This document shows positions 27,723 through 35,951 of a stretch of DNA of 64,000 bases, piece after piece. A program made the position numbers and the translations under genes. This DNA comes from Desulfobacter vibrioformis DSM 8776. GTDB lineage: Bacteria; Desulfobacterota; Desulfobacteria; Desulfobacterales; Desulfobacteraceae. The stretch spans positions 336,162-400,161 of the forward strand of contig NZ_JQKJ01000001.1 of NCBI RefSeq assembly GCF_000745975.1, read 5' to 3'. Each line of letters starts with the position of its first letter. Positions within the stretch are counted from its first letter, which is position 1. A model generated the notes under the pieces. The model was not told where the DNA came from. It was given only the letters and a program-made list of their open reading frames with translations, and did no database searches.

Positions 27723-28898
27723 TTATCTGTCAAAGGGAAAGGCCTGCCGAACTTTGTGCCTGAAATCCCGTTCAGTCAGGAACTGCCAGGCAATTTGAGC
27801 AAGAATCCGGGCGGTTTTTTTCATCTGGGAAAATGCAAAGTCCGTTGCCGCTGCCCGGGCAAATTCCCTGGAGTGAATAATAATACCGGGATTGTCTTGG
27901 GTAATGTTAAAATAGGCGTGCATGGCCGGAATTTCATAGGTGACATCTCCGAAATCCGAGGACCCCCGGGACGGCTTTGGCCATTGGGGCTGCATACCGG
28001 CATCCCGGGCAAGCGAGAAAAAGGCCTGGTTGAGCGGAGCATTGGGAATGCCCGGTTTATACGGGTTGGGTATTTCCGAAAACGTCAGTGCTGTATCGGT
28101 CATCAGTGCAGCGCCTTTGGCAATATTTTCAAACCGGACCTGCATCTGATCAAGAAAGTGAAGATCAAAATCGCGTAAATAGAACTCGGCCCGGGCAAAG
28201 TCCGGGATAATATTGGGGGCCTGGCCCCCGTCCCGGATCACCCCATGGACCCGGCTGGTTTCAGTGAGCTGCTGGCGCCAGGCATCCACGCCGTTGAATA
28301 AAAGCCGCAGGGCGTCCAGGGCGTTGATGCCTTTTTCAGGACAATCTGCCGCGTGTGCGGTTTTTCCCGTATATGAGACCATGAACTGTCTGATACCGGA
28401 CTCTCCGGCATAGGGGCCTGTGGCATGGTCCGACGGGTGGGCCATGAGCACCAGGTCCACATTTTCCAGCGCCCCGCTCCGGATTAGATCAATCTTGGCG
28501 CCCCGCTGCTCTTCGGCAGGGGTTCCCATCACCGTAACCCTGCCGGGTAAATGGTGAAGGGCCAAAAGATTTTTCAGCACCACGCCCGCCCCCAGTGCCA
28601 CACCGGCAATCAGGTTATGGCCGCACCCGTGTCCTATGCCGGGCAGGGCATCATATTCAGCCATAAAGCAGATATGGGGTCCGTTCCGGCCTGCTGTCGC
28701 ATTAAAGGCCGTGGCAAGGCCCTTATATCCTGTTTCCACAGAAAATTCCCAGGCGTTCAGCAGATCCGCCTGCCAGGCGCATGCCCGGGTCTCTTTTTCG
28801 GAAAGTTCCGGTGTTTCATGAATTTTGCGCACCACGGACAATAAATCGTGTTCGTGGGATTTCAATATGGATTGGATCAGCTTTTCCGGGGTAGTCAT
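27723..28898 (-). CDS. M20-family metallo-amidohydrolase (AbgB/peptidase M20D-like)
   Basis: This 391-residue protein belongs to the M20 amidohydrolase group. Metal-binding motifs include 'YDALPGIGHGCGHNLIAG', 'GTPAEEQRGAKIDLI' and 'PSRGSSDFGDVTYEIPA'; the dimerisation insert begins at 'SGIRQFMVSYTGKTAHAADC'. Substrates in the family include aminobenzoyl-glutamate, N-acyl amino acids and small amides; the exact one cannot be named. There is no signal peptide, so it is cytoplasmic. It stands alone. Confidence 0.9.
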   Translation of the reverse strand: MTTPEKLIQSILKSHEHDLLSVVRKIHETPELSEKETRACAWQADLLNAWEFSVETGYKGLATAFNATAGRNGPHICFMAEYDALPGIGHGCGHNLIAGVALGAGVVLKNLLALHHLPGRVTVMGTPAEEQRGAKIDLIRSGALENVDLVLMAHPSDHATGPYAGESGIRQFMVSYTGKTAHAADCPEKGINALDALRLLFNGVDAWRQQLTETSRVHGVIRDGGQAPNIIPDFARAEFYLRDFDLHFLDQMQVRFENIAKGAALMTDTALTFSEIPNPYKPGIPNAPLNQAFFSLARDAGMQPQWPKPSRGSSDFGDVTYEIPAMHAYFNITQDNPGIIIHSREFARAAATDFAFSQMKKTARILAQIAWQFLTERDFRHKVRQAFPFDR

Positions 28899-29113
28899 CT
28901 AAGGAGGTTGTCTGAGTTTATTAATTAATGTTTATAAAGTACAATTTTGCCAGCAACAGAAATAATAAAATTTCGGTTCCTTAATTTTAATGGATAGAAT
29001 TTTTCAGGATTTGGTGTGAATGTCAACCTGGAAAATATAGGTTTTTAAAATACGATGGTATCCGGGAAAACAAAACGCTATACTGAACTTTTAATAATAA
29101 GGGATTTATTTGA

Positions 29114-29560
29114 ATGAAATTCATATTTCTGCTGGTGCTTGCGTTTGCTGCGGGCATGCTGGGGCCAGTGCAGGCCGGAATGAATGCAAAGATCGGAAAA
29201 GCGTTGAACGATCCCTTTTATGCGGCCCTGATTTCATTTGCCGTGGGCACGGCAGGGCTTTTAGCTTATGCGCTGATCGGAAGGATGGATTTTGCGGTGA
29301 TCCGCACCGTTTCAGGCGTTCACTGGAGTCTTTGGCTGGCCGGGCTTTTAGGTGCCTTTTATGTAACCGCGACCATCGTGCTTGCGCCAAGGCTGGGAAC
29401 GGCCCTGACCTTTGGCCTGGTGGTGGCGGGGCAACTGGTCATGGCTGTGGCCATGGACCATTTTGGTCTGTTTGGCATGCCGGTTCAGCCGGTTAACTGG
29501 CCCCGTCTTGCCGGTATTGCATTGATCGTGGGGGGGACCATGTTAATACGGTGGTTTTAG
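29114..29560 (+). CDS. YdcZ/DMT-type small membrane transporter
   Basis: This 148-residue, strongly hydrophobic protein has about five transmembrane helices. The spacing and motif 'AGMLGPVQAGMNAKIGKALN' at the N-terminus match the YdcZ (DUF606) family within the drug/metabolite transporter superfamily. Many such proteins work as pairs or homodimers; no second copy is adjacent. Substrate unknown. The stop is four bases before the dispersed palindromic repeat at 29564. Confidence 0.85.
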   Translation: MKFIFLLVLAFAAGMLGPVQAGMNAKIGKALNDPFYAALISFAVGTAGLLAYALIGRMDFAVIRTVSGVHWSLWLAGLLGAFYVTATIVLAPRLGTALTFGLVVAGQLVMAVAMDHFGLFGMPVQPVNWPRLAGIALIVGGTMLIRWF

Positions 29561-29563
29561 GCT

Positions 29564-29633
29564 GTTTGAACGCAAGGTCACCCATTTGCGGCGTTGCAGA
29601 AAAATTTGCATCTGGGCGACTTTGGGTTCAAAC
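29564..29633. repeat. Dispersed palindromic repeat, copy 2
   Basis: This 70-bp sequence is bounded by GTTTGAAC and its exact inverse GTTCAAAC. Inside are two further inverted blocks around a central TTGCAGAAAAATTTGCA. It fills the gap between two convergent genes and may act as a two-way terminator. It aligns with the copy at 15273-15345. Confidence 0.8.
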
Positions 29634-29638
29634 ATGAC

Positions 29639-30661
29639 TTATTCGAGGGCTTCAATCACGCCGGCAGCGATCAGGGGAATCAGTATCTCGTGATGCCCGA
29701 CAATGGCATACCCTTTGCCCCGGCCCTGGGTCGGCCGGTTGACCACATTGGTCATGGGGCGGTAATGGCGGATGAAATCCAGATTTACCGTGGTGAAATC
29801 ATCCACCTTATGCCCCAGGTTTCTGACCAGGGTCAATGCTTTTAAGAATACTTCAGGAAGAATGACAGCTGATCCTGCATTGATGAATACGCCGTTTTCA
29901 AGGTCTGCCAGGGTTGATGCAAGGGTCTTGAAATCATGAAGGGTTGCAGCACCGCAGGCCGCGCCGTCAAAGCCCGGGTGCATATGAATGATGTCCGTAC
30001 CAATGGCCACATGTACAGTTACGGGCACATCCAGACGTGCGCCGGCAGCGGTCAGGCTTGAATCCTTAAAGGGCAGGTCCAGATCTTGGATAAGCTGGCC
30101 CACGGCCCGTCCCAGTCCTGTTTTCTGATCATGGGCCCTGGAAATGGCCTGGTTGAGCAGTTCCGAAGTCTCTTTGGCCATGCCGAAGCTGCCCGAGGCC
30201 AGACTTTCGGCCACATCTTCACTGGTACGGCCGGTGAACGCCACCTCAAAATCATGGATGATGCAGGAGCCGTTCATGGCCAGATGGGTGATCACCCCTT
30301 TTTCCATGAGATCAATCAGGATGGGGGCCATGCCGGTTTTGACCACATGCCCGCCCATGCCAAAGCAGACATGGCGATTTTTCCGGGCTGCCCCGGCAAT
30401 GGCGTCAATCACCCCCCGGATATCTTTGCCCGCAAGAATGGCGGGCAGCCGGTCAAAAAAGGTTCCAAGACCTGCTCCCTTTGTCCAGGGCCTGGCAAAA
30501 TCATCCCGGGATACCAGACTTTTTCTGTCTTTAATGGAATAGGTGGACAGTTTTGAGTAGTCTAATTGGGGGTGATCCGATTTTAAGTGACTCGGTTTTA
30601 AGTCATCCGATTTTAAGTAATCCAGGGAGGGGGACCGCCCGGCTCCTTTCTTATTTGACAT
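29639..30661 (-). CDS. Conserved protein of unknown function (deoxyhypusine-synthase-like features)
   Basis: I do not recognise a defined function. The 340-residue protein has glycine-rich nucleotide-binding-like stretches ('HVCFGMGGHVVKTGMAPILI', 'MNGSCIIHDFEVAFTGRTSE') that recall the deoxyhypusine-synthase fold. The catalytic parts of true deoxyhypusine synthase are not clear, so this is weak. The first 30 residues contain a low-complexity run built from a 15-bp DNA repeat (see 30576-30620). The gene overlaps gmhA by 11 bases and is the last of the selA-TPR-gmhA run, so it is co-translated with gmhA. Signal peptide absent. Confidence 0.75.
   Translation of the reverse strand: MSNKKGAGRSPSLDYLKSDDLKPSHLKSDHPQLDYSKLSTYSIKDRKSLVSRDDFARPWTKGAGLGTFFDRLPAILAGKDIRGVIDAIAGAARKNRHVCFGMGGHVVKTGMAPILIDLMEKGVITHLAMNGSCIIHDFEVAFTGRTSEDVAESLASGSFGMAKETSELLNQAISRAHDQKTGLGRAVGQLIQDLDLPFKDSSLTAAGARLDVPVTVHVAIGTDIIHMHPGFDGAACGAATLHDFKTLASTLADLENGVFINAGSAVILPEVFLKALTLVRNLGHKVDDFTTVNLDFIRHYRPMTNVVNRPTQGRGKGYAIVGHHEILIPLIAAGVIEALE
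30576..30620. repeat. In-frame 15-bp tandem repeat (3 copies)
   Basis: Three adjacent 15-bp units (30576-30590, 30591-30605, 30606-30620) are variants of TCCGATTTTAAGTGA. On the minus strand they encode LKSDD-like pentapeptides near the N-terminus of the unknown protein. Units differ at two or three positions each. Copy number may vary between strains. Confidence 0.8.
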
Positions 30662-31223
30662 GGAACAGCATTCTTTCGGTAAGATCGCAAAGAATATGGC
30701 CCAGGGTGATATGGACCTCCTGGATACGCGCGGTTACGGGACTGTCCACACAAAATGCCATGTCACTCATCTCTTTTAGCTTTCCCTTGGCCCCGGAAAA
30801 TCCCACCAGGGTCAGTCCCTGCTCCTTTGCCACGGCTGCCGCCCGGATCACATTGGCTGAATTTCCAGAGGTTGAGATACCAATGGCCATGTCCTTTTTG
30901 TGTCCCAGGGCCTGGATCTGCTTTGAGAAAATCTCGTCAAAGGAGTAGTCGTTGCCGATACTGGTGATAACGGAGGTGTCACAGGTCAGGGCAATGGCGG
31001 GCAGTGGTTTGCGTTCCATCTGAAACCGGTTGACAAATTCTGCGGCAATGTGCTGGCAGTCCGCTGCAGATCCGCCGTTTCCGAAAAGCAGCAGTTTCCT
31101 GCCGGTATCAAAGATTTCCGCCATTTGTCGGGCACAGGTCTCAATAAGGTCCTCATGGGTTGCAAAGAATTTTTGCTTGGTTTCAATGGCATCCTGAACA
31201 GTCTGCCGGATCAGCGCTTTCAT
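30651..31223 (-). CDS. gmhA: Sedoheptulose 7-phosphate isomerase (SIS domain)
   Basis: GmhA, 190 residues, isomerises sedoheptulose 7-phosphate to D-glycero-heptose 7-phosphate for the lipopolysaccharide core. The SIS-domain signature is clear: 'KLLLFGNGGSAADCQHIAAE' and 'GISTSGNSANVIRAAAVAKE'. The family also contains DiaA, a replication regulator that is close in sequence, but the C-terminal 'QEVHITLGHILCDLTE' favours GmhA. It is third in the selA-led run and overlaps the next gene by 11 bases. Confidence 0.9.
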   Translation of the reverse strand: MKALIRQTVQDAIETKQKFFATHEDLIETCARQMAEIFDTGRKLLLFGNGGSAADCQHIAAEFVNRFQMERKPLPAIALTCDTSVITSIGNDYSFDEIFSKQIQALGHKKDMAIGISTSGNSANVIRAAAVAKEQGLTLVGFSGAKGKLKEMSDMAFCVDSPVTARIQEVHITLGHILCDLTERMLFHVK

Positions 31224-31261
31224 TTGTTCTCCCTTTTTTTAGGTCTTTGTATCCAATGGTA

Positions 31262-32491
31262 TCAGGCTGATTTGATGGCCCTGTCCTGGTGTGTGCCCTC
31301 AATCTGGTCGTGGATATTTTGAATTTCTTCAAGATATTGTTTGTACTGTTCATTTTTAGGATCCAGGGCCAGACTTTTCTTTGCAAAACTTAAAGCAATG
31401 GTCAGGTTTTTTTTCTGTAACGCCATGGCCCGGGCATAGCCGGACAACGCTTCGGGATCATTGGGATTGAGTTTTACCGCCTGGTTGAACTGGACTGCGG
31501 CACCTGGGGCATCTTCCCTGTCCAGAAGGATCTGGCCTTTGATTCTGAATGCTGTGCCGGATTCGGGTTTGAGCCGGATGGCGGCATCCAGATGGGCCAT
31601 GGCCATGGCAAATTTTTTTTCCTTGAACAGGAGATGGCCTAAAAGCAGCTCAATTTCAAATACATCAGGATTGATTCCGTGGGCTTTTTTCAGGTAAGCC
31701 AGTGCGGAATCGTTTTTATCGTTGATCCGGTGGATCAGGCCGATGTTGTGGATGACCATCGCCTCTTCGGGATTGATATTGCGGGCCTTTTCAAAGAATT
31801 CCATGGCCTTGTCCAGGCAGGCGTCTATCCCAAAGGCGACGCCCAGGCTGTTGAGCAGGTTGATATTGGCCGGGGCAATGGAAAGCCCTTTTTCGTATTC
31901 GGTGATGGCTGCATCAATATGATTGAACTGGAACAGCCTGTCGCCACTGATATTCAAGGACAGGGCGTCAAATTCAACTGTATGGCCGGGGCCGAAAAAT
32001 GCCGCATGGTCCAGGGCTTTGAGCGCGCATCCGGCCATCTCTTCAACCGGGAAATCGTGAAAGGGAAAGGCAATGGTCCCCATGATCAGTTTGGCATTCA
32101 GTGCCTGGGATATCTTTTCATTGAGCAGGTCAAGCAGTTTTTTACCCTGGGAAGCTGTTTTATAATCCCAGAACACAAAGATGGCAGTAAACGGGTCCAG
32201 GCATTCCCAGATGCCTCGGTCTTCATCCAGCACCGAATGAAAGCAGGCATGAAAAATTTCATTTGCGTTATCAAGGGTCTTTTCCGGTGCTGCCGGATCA
32301 ATCTGTATGGCGGCCGTGGTAAACATCTTTTGGGATGCGCAGGTATCGGCCATACGCCGGGAAAAAACTTCAAATTCTTTTGAGGGCTGGATGAGCAGGT
32401 CCGAATAGTAGACTTCCGGAGGACTGAAATCAGGGGCGTCCCCGGCTGTTTTTAAAAACTGGATCTCTTTTGCAACGAATTTTAGCGTCAT
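31262..32491 (-). CDS. TPR protein with degenerate cyclase-like N-terminal domain
   Basis: This 409-residue cytoplasmic protein has a C-terminal array of about five tetratricopeptide repeats (roughly residues 190-385), for example 'LFQFNHIDAAITEYEKGLSI' and 'AMEFFEKARNINPEEAMVIH'. The N-terminal 190 residues look like a worn-down GGDEF-type domain: 'GTIAFPFHDFPVEEMAGCAL' and 'ALKALDHAAFFGPGHTVEFD' mimic the end of such domains, but no GGDEF motif exists, so no cyclase activity is expected. It lies nine bases after selA. A scaffold role is plausible, not shown. Confidence 0.75.
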   Translation of the reverse strand: MTLKFVAKEIQFLKTAGDAPDFSPPEVYYSDLLIQPSKEFEVFSRRMADTCASQKMFTTAAIQIDPAAPEKTLDNANEIFHACFHSVLDEDRGIWECLDPFTAIFVFWDYKTASQGKKLLDLLNEKISQALNAKLIMGTIAFPFHDFPVEEMAGCALKALDHAAFFGPGHTVEFDALSLNISGDRLFQFNHIDAAITEYEKGLSIAPANINLLNSLGVAFGIDACLDKAMEFFEKARNINPEEAMVIHNIGLIHRINDKNDSALAYLKKAHGINPDVFEIELLLGHLLFKEKKFAMAMAHLDAAIRLKPESGTAFRIKGQILLDREDAPGAAVQFNQAVKLNPNDPEALSGYARAMALQKKNLTIALSFAKKSLALDPKNEQYKQYLEEIQNIHDQIEGTHQDRAIKSA

Positions 32492-32500
32492 AATTATTAG

Positions 32501-33907
32501 TTAATTCATTAATTTTTTTAAGATGTTGGCAAGGATTTTGTTCTGTCCGGGTTGAAGTGTCCTGGGGTCAATGATGAAGCAATTGTTCTCAATGCGTCCC
32601 ATCACGGGCGGATCAAAGGCCCGCAGTTGTTTGTCCAGGGATGTTACGGACATGGTTTCGGGCCGGATGGTCAGGCACCGGGTGGGCAGGGTCAGCCCGG
32701 GACAGGAGCCGCCGCCCGGCCTGGAGGTCATATCTGCCAGGGCGAGTTCCGCCCGGTCCCCCACAGCCTCTGTGACCAGTGATAACAGAACCTCTGCATC
32801 CTGGCAGATTTGTTCATAGGGCAGGGTCAGCATTTTCAGGGTGGGGATCTTTTCAACAGCCACCCGGGTGTCCCGGTAAAGCTTGAGTGTAGCTTCCAGG
32901 CCCGCCAGGGTCATTTTGTCAATGCGCAGGGCCCGGGTCAGCGGGTTGGCCCTGATCTGGTCCAGGCACTGTTTTGTGCCGACAATAATGCCTGCCTGGG
33001 GACCACCTAAAAGTTTGTCTCCGCTGAAAGTGACCACGTCGGCACCCGAGGCTACCTGTTCAGAAACCGGGGGTTCGGAAGGCAGCCCGAATGCGCTGAG
33101 GTCAATCAGCGTGCCCGAGCCCAAGTCTTCCATTACCGGAATACCATGGGACTTTCCAATGCCCACCACGTCCTTGAGCGAGACCGATGTGGTGAATCCC
33201 TCAATTTTATAATTGGACGTGTGAACCTTGAGCAAAAGCCCTGTCTCTTCGGTAATGGCATGGGTGTAATCATGGGGGTGGGTGCGGTTGGTGGTCCCCA
33301 CTTCCTTTAAGATACATCCGCTTTTTATCATCACGTCCGGTACCCTGAAGGCACCGCCGATCTCCACCAGCTCGCCTCTGGAAACAATGACCTGGCGTCC
33401 CTGGGCAAGGGTGTTTAAGGCCAGCAGCACGGCACCGGCATTATTGTTCACAGCCATGGCTGCCTGGGCCCCTGTCAACTCGCAGATCAGCGCTTCAATT
33501 GCTTCATAGCGGATGCCGCGCTTGCCCGTTGAAAGATTGAGTTCAAGATTGGAATACGAGGATGAGACCGCCACGATATTATCCAGGGCCTCCCGGCAGA
33601 GCACTGCCCTGCCGAGGTTGGTGTGCAGAACCACGCCGGTGGCATTGATCAAAGGCCCAAGCCGGTTTTTCATTTTCCGGGCAGCAAGCAGGGCTGCCTG
33701 TTTTATTATTGCTTCATCACTGACGACTAGGGGCCTGTGTTCAAGTATTTGTGTGCGGATATCGTCAATGGCCCTTCGTACCGATTCAAGTACAAGGCTG
33801 CGCGGCACCCGTATAAACCGGTCATCTGTTTCGGCAAGGGTCAGAATATGATCCACGCCGGGCAGAGATTTTAATTGTAACTGTTTATCCGGCATTGGCT
33901 GTTTCAT
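32501..33907 (-). CDS. selA: L-seryl-tRNA(Sec) selenium transferase
   Basis: SelA, 468 residues, converts Ser-tRNA(Sec) to selenocysteinyl-tRNA with selenophosphate. The PLP-binding Lys298 is in SGDKLLGGPQAG, and other family segments are LINATGVVLHTNLGRA and 'NNNAGAVLLALNTLAQGRQV'. It shows that the organism makes selenoproteins; selB, selC and selD are not in the window. It heads a run with a TPR gene, gmhA and an unknown gene. Upstream, AT-rich sequence holds weak Fur-box-like elements. Confidence 0.96.
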   Translation of the reverse strand: MKQPMPDKQLQLKSLPGVDHILTLAETDDRFIRVPRSLVLESVRRAIDDIRTQILEHRPLVVSDEAIIKQAALLAARKMKNRLGPLINATGVVLHTNLGRAVLCREALDNIVAVSSSYSNLELNLSTGKRGIRYEAIEALICELTGAQAAMAVNNNAGAVLLALNTLAQGRQVIVSRGELVEIGGAFRVPDVMIKSGCILKEVGTTNRTHPHDYTHAITEETGLLLKVHTSNYKIEGFTTSVSLKDVVGIGKSHGIPVMEDLGSGTLIDLSAFGLPSEPPVSEQVASGADVVTFSGDKLLGGPQAGIIVGTKQCLDQIRANPLTRALRIDKMTLAGLEATLKLYRDTRVAVEKIPTLKMLTLPYEQICQDAEVLLSLVTEAVGDRAELALADMTSRPGGGSCPGLTLPTRCLTIRPETMSVTSLDKQLRAFDPPVMGRIENNCFIIDPRTLQPGQNKILANILKKLMN

Positions 33908-34102
33908 AGTTCATTCAATAAAAATACGGGTAATGATTTTCGTTAAAATAGCCTTAATTATCATTAATTCCTGAAATTATTCAACCTTAATCTGTGGGTT
34001 ATAACTGGAATTGGGATCCGGGTAAAGTTTTAAGTTTCTGATGCCGATTCAATTTTTAACTTGATTTGTTTTTAGAAAAATTCACGGGATTAAAGGAGGA
34101 TC

Positions 34103-35515
34103 ATGAAGATATCACAAAGCAGTGTGGGCTTGTCGTCTTCTTATATGCTGGAACAAGAGGATACGCTCCAGGAGAAAAAATCATCAAGAACAACCACTGC
34201 GGGCATCTTGTCATCAAAGCGCAATCGTGTCGCATCCGAAATCGCCGCCAGCCTGCCCCGGGTGATGGTGGACCGGGTCAGTATTTCCGGGGCTGCCATC
34301 CGGGAAACCAGTAATGAATACAGCCATTCTTTGTCATCACAGTCCAGTGTCTGGGGTGCAGACGACAATGACGCTGTTAATTTCTCCCAGCAGGAGATGG
34401 TGGAAAAGCTGGTCTCTACTGTGGTTAAGGAACAGGTTTCATCCCTGAGCCTTGAAACCCTGGGAACGGTGCAACAGTCCGGAACCGCCAGCCTGTTTTC
34501 GGGACAGATTCGGTCCGCAAACGCCACGGTTTCCCTGGACCGCACCACAAGCCATTTTGAGCAGGAACAGATGACCTTTGCCGCCCAGGGACAGGTATTG
34601 ACCGAGGACGGCAGGGCCATCAATTTTTCTCTGGATCTTGCCATGGACAGAACTACGATGACCGAAACAAGAGAGCAGGCACTGATCAGCACCTGGCAGG
34701 AGGAAATGGTTCTGATTGATCCGTTGATCATCAATCTTGAAGGCGGCGTGCCTGCATTGAGCGATACCCGGTTTGAATTTGACCTGGACAATGACGGAAC
34801 CACCGAAGAGATCAGCTTTGCCGCATCAGGTTCGGGGTTTTTGAGTTTTGACAAGAACAATGACGGCATTATCAACAATGGTTCCGAGCTGTTTGGCCCG
34901 GGCACGGGTAACGGGTTTGATGAACTGGCTGCCTATGATCTGGACGGCAACGGATGGATTGATGAAAATGATGACGTGTTTTCCAAGCTTTCTGTCTGGA
35001 CCCGGGATGGGGCTGGCAATGACCTGCTGGTTTCCCTGGCAGATGCCGGCATTGGTGCTGTCTACCTTGACAATGCCGCCACCGGATTTAAATTGGCTGA
35101 TGCGGATAATGCCCTCACCGGAAATGTGGCCCGCTCGGGTCTGTTTTTGTTTGAAAACGGCAATGTGGGCAGCGTTCAGCAGATTGATCTTGCCGCACGA
35201 TCAACGGAACCGGAATCGGTGTCTGCTGAATCGAACATCCAGGCAGATCTGCCCCAGGGTATGAACACAGCCAGGACAGTTTCCGGACCCCTTGAAAATG
35301 GAGCGTTTCTATCCATGGAACAAACATGGCAGACAGAGGCTAAAAATTTTCTGGAAGAAATGAGGCGTCAGATTCAGGAAATGGAGCAACAGATTCGCAG
35401 GCTTTTCAATATACCGTCAAAAACGGAAAACAGACTGGGGAACGCAAACCGTATTTTTAACCGGATCAAGCTTCCCGATAAAGGGCTAACACACCGGAAC
35501 GGGCAAGTTTTTTGA
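34103..35515 (+). CDS. EF-hand-like calcium-binding protein of unknown function
   Basis: This 470-residue protein has no signal peptide. The middle carries three Asp/Asn-rich loops that look like calcium-binding EF-hand or dockerin loops: 'DLDNDGTTEE', 'DKNNDGIINNGSELFG' and 'DLDGNGWIDENDDVF' (roughly residues 228-305). The N-terminal third is Ser/Gln-rich and lacks known motifs; the C-terminal part has a short coiled-coil-like 'FLEEMRRQIQEMEQQIRRL'. AAAGGAGG precedes the ATG. It overlaps the convergent ilvH gene by 50 bases. Similar proteins are known only as hypothetical. Confidence 0.8.
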   Translation: MKISQSSVGLSSSYMLEQEDTLQEKKSSRTTTAGILSSKRNRVASEIAASLPRVMVDRVSISGAAIRETSNEYSHSLSSQSSVWGADDNDAVNFSQQEMVEKLVSTVVKEQVSSLSLETLGTVQQSGTASLFSGQIRSANATVSLDRTTSHFEQEQMTFAAQGQVLTEDGRAINFSLDLAMDRTTMTETREQALISTWQEEMVLIDPLIINLEGGVPALSDTRFEFDLDNDGTTEEISFAASGSGFLSFDKNNDGIINNGSELFGPGTGNGFDELAAYDLDGNGWIDENDDVFSKLSVWTRDGAGNDLLVSLADAGIGAVYLDNAATGFKLADADNALTGNVARSGLFLFENGNVGSVQQIDLAARSTEPESVSAESNIQADLPQGMNTARTVSGPLENGAFLSMEQTWQTEAKNFLEEMRRQIQEMEQQIRRLFNIPSKTENRLGNANRIFNRIKLPDKGLTHRNGQVF

Positions 35516-35951
35516 TGCCAAAGGGTGACAGTTTTTCAAGAAGCATATCAATGGTGTCCTCATCGCCGCATACGTCGAAAATAAAGTGCTGGCTGCCTTC
35601 GTCCATCATGGTGCCGTTGAATTCCTGAATCAGAGAGCGGATCTCATCCCGGTTTTCAGGCAGGGCTTTGACACAGATCAGGGCCATTTCCCTTTTGACG
35701 GCCTTTTCGCCAGTCATGTCCCTGAGCTTGATGACGTTGACCAGGCGCTTGATCTGCTTCATGCACTGCTCTAACATTTTCGGGTGTGTGTGGGTGGTGA
35801 TGGTGATTCTGGACATTTTGGGATTTGCCGTGGGGGCACCGCAGATGGTTTCGATGTTATAGCCCCTGCTGGCAAAAAGCCCCGTGATTCTGGCCGTCAC
35901 CCCGGGTTCGTTTTCAACCAGCATGGTCAGGGTGTACCTGTTTTTTTTCAA
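35466..35951 (-). CDS. ilvH: Acetolactate synthase small (regulatory) subunit
   Basis: This 161-residue protein has an N-terminal ACT domain ('YTLTMLVENEPGVTARITGL') and the C-terminal acetolactate synthase regulatory domain. It confers valine feedback control on the catalytic subunit IlvB in branched-chain amino acid synthesis. No ilvB or ilvC is adjacent. It overlaps the upstream GGDEF gene by four bases (ATGA) and the convergent EF-hand gene by 50 bases. Confidence 0.94.
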   Translation of the reverse strand: MKKNRYTLTMLVENEPGVTARITGLFASRGYNIETICGAPTANPKMSRITITTHTHPKMLEQCMKQIKRLVNVIKLRDMTGEKAVKREMALICVKALPENRDEIRSLIQEFNGTMMDEGSQHFIFDVCGDEDTIDMLLEKLSPFGIKKLARSGVLALYREA

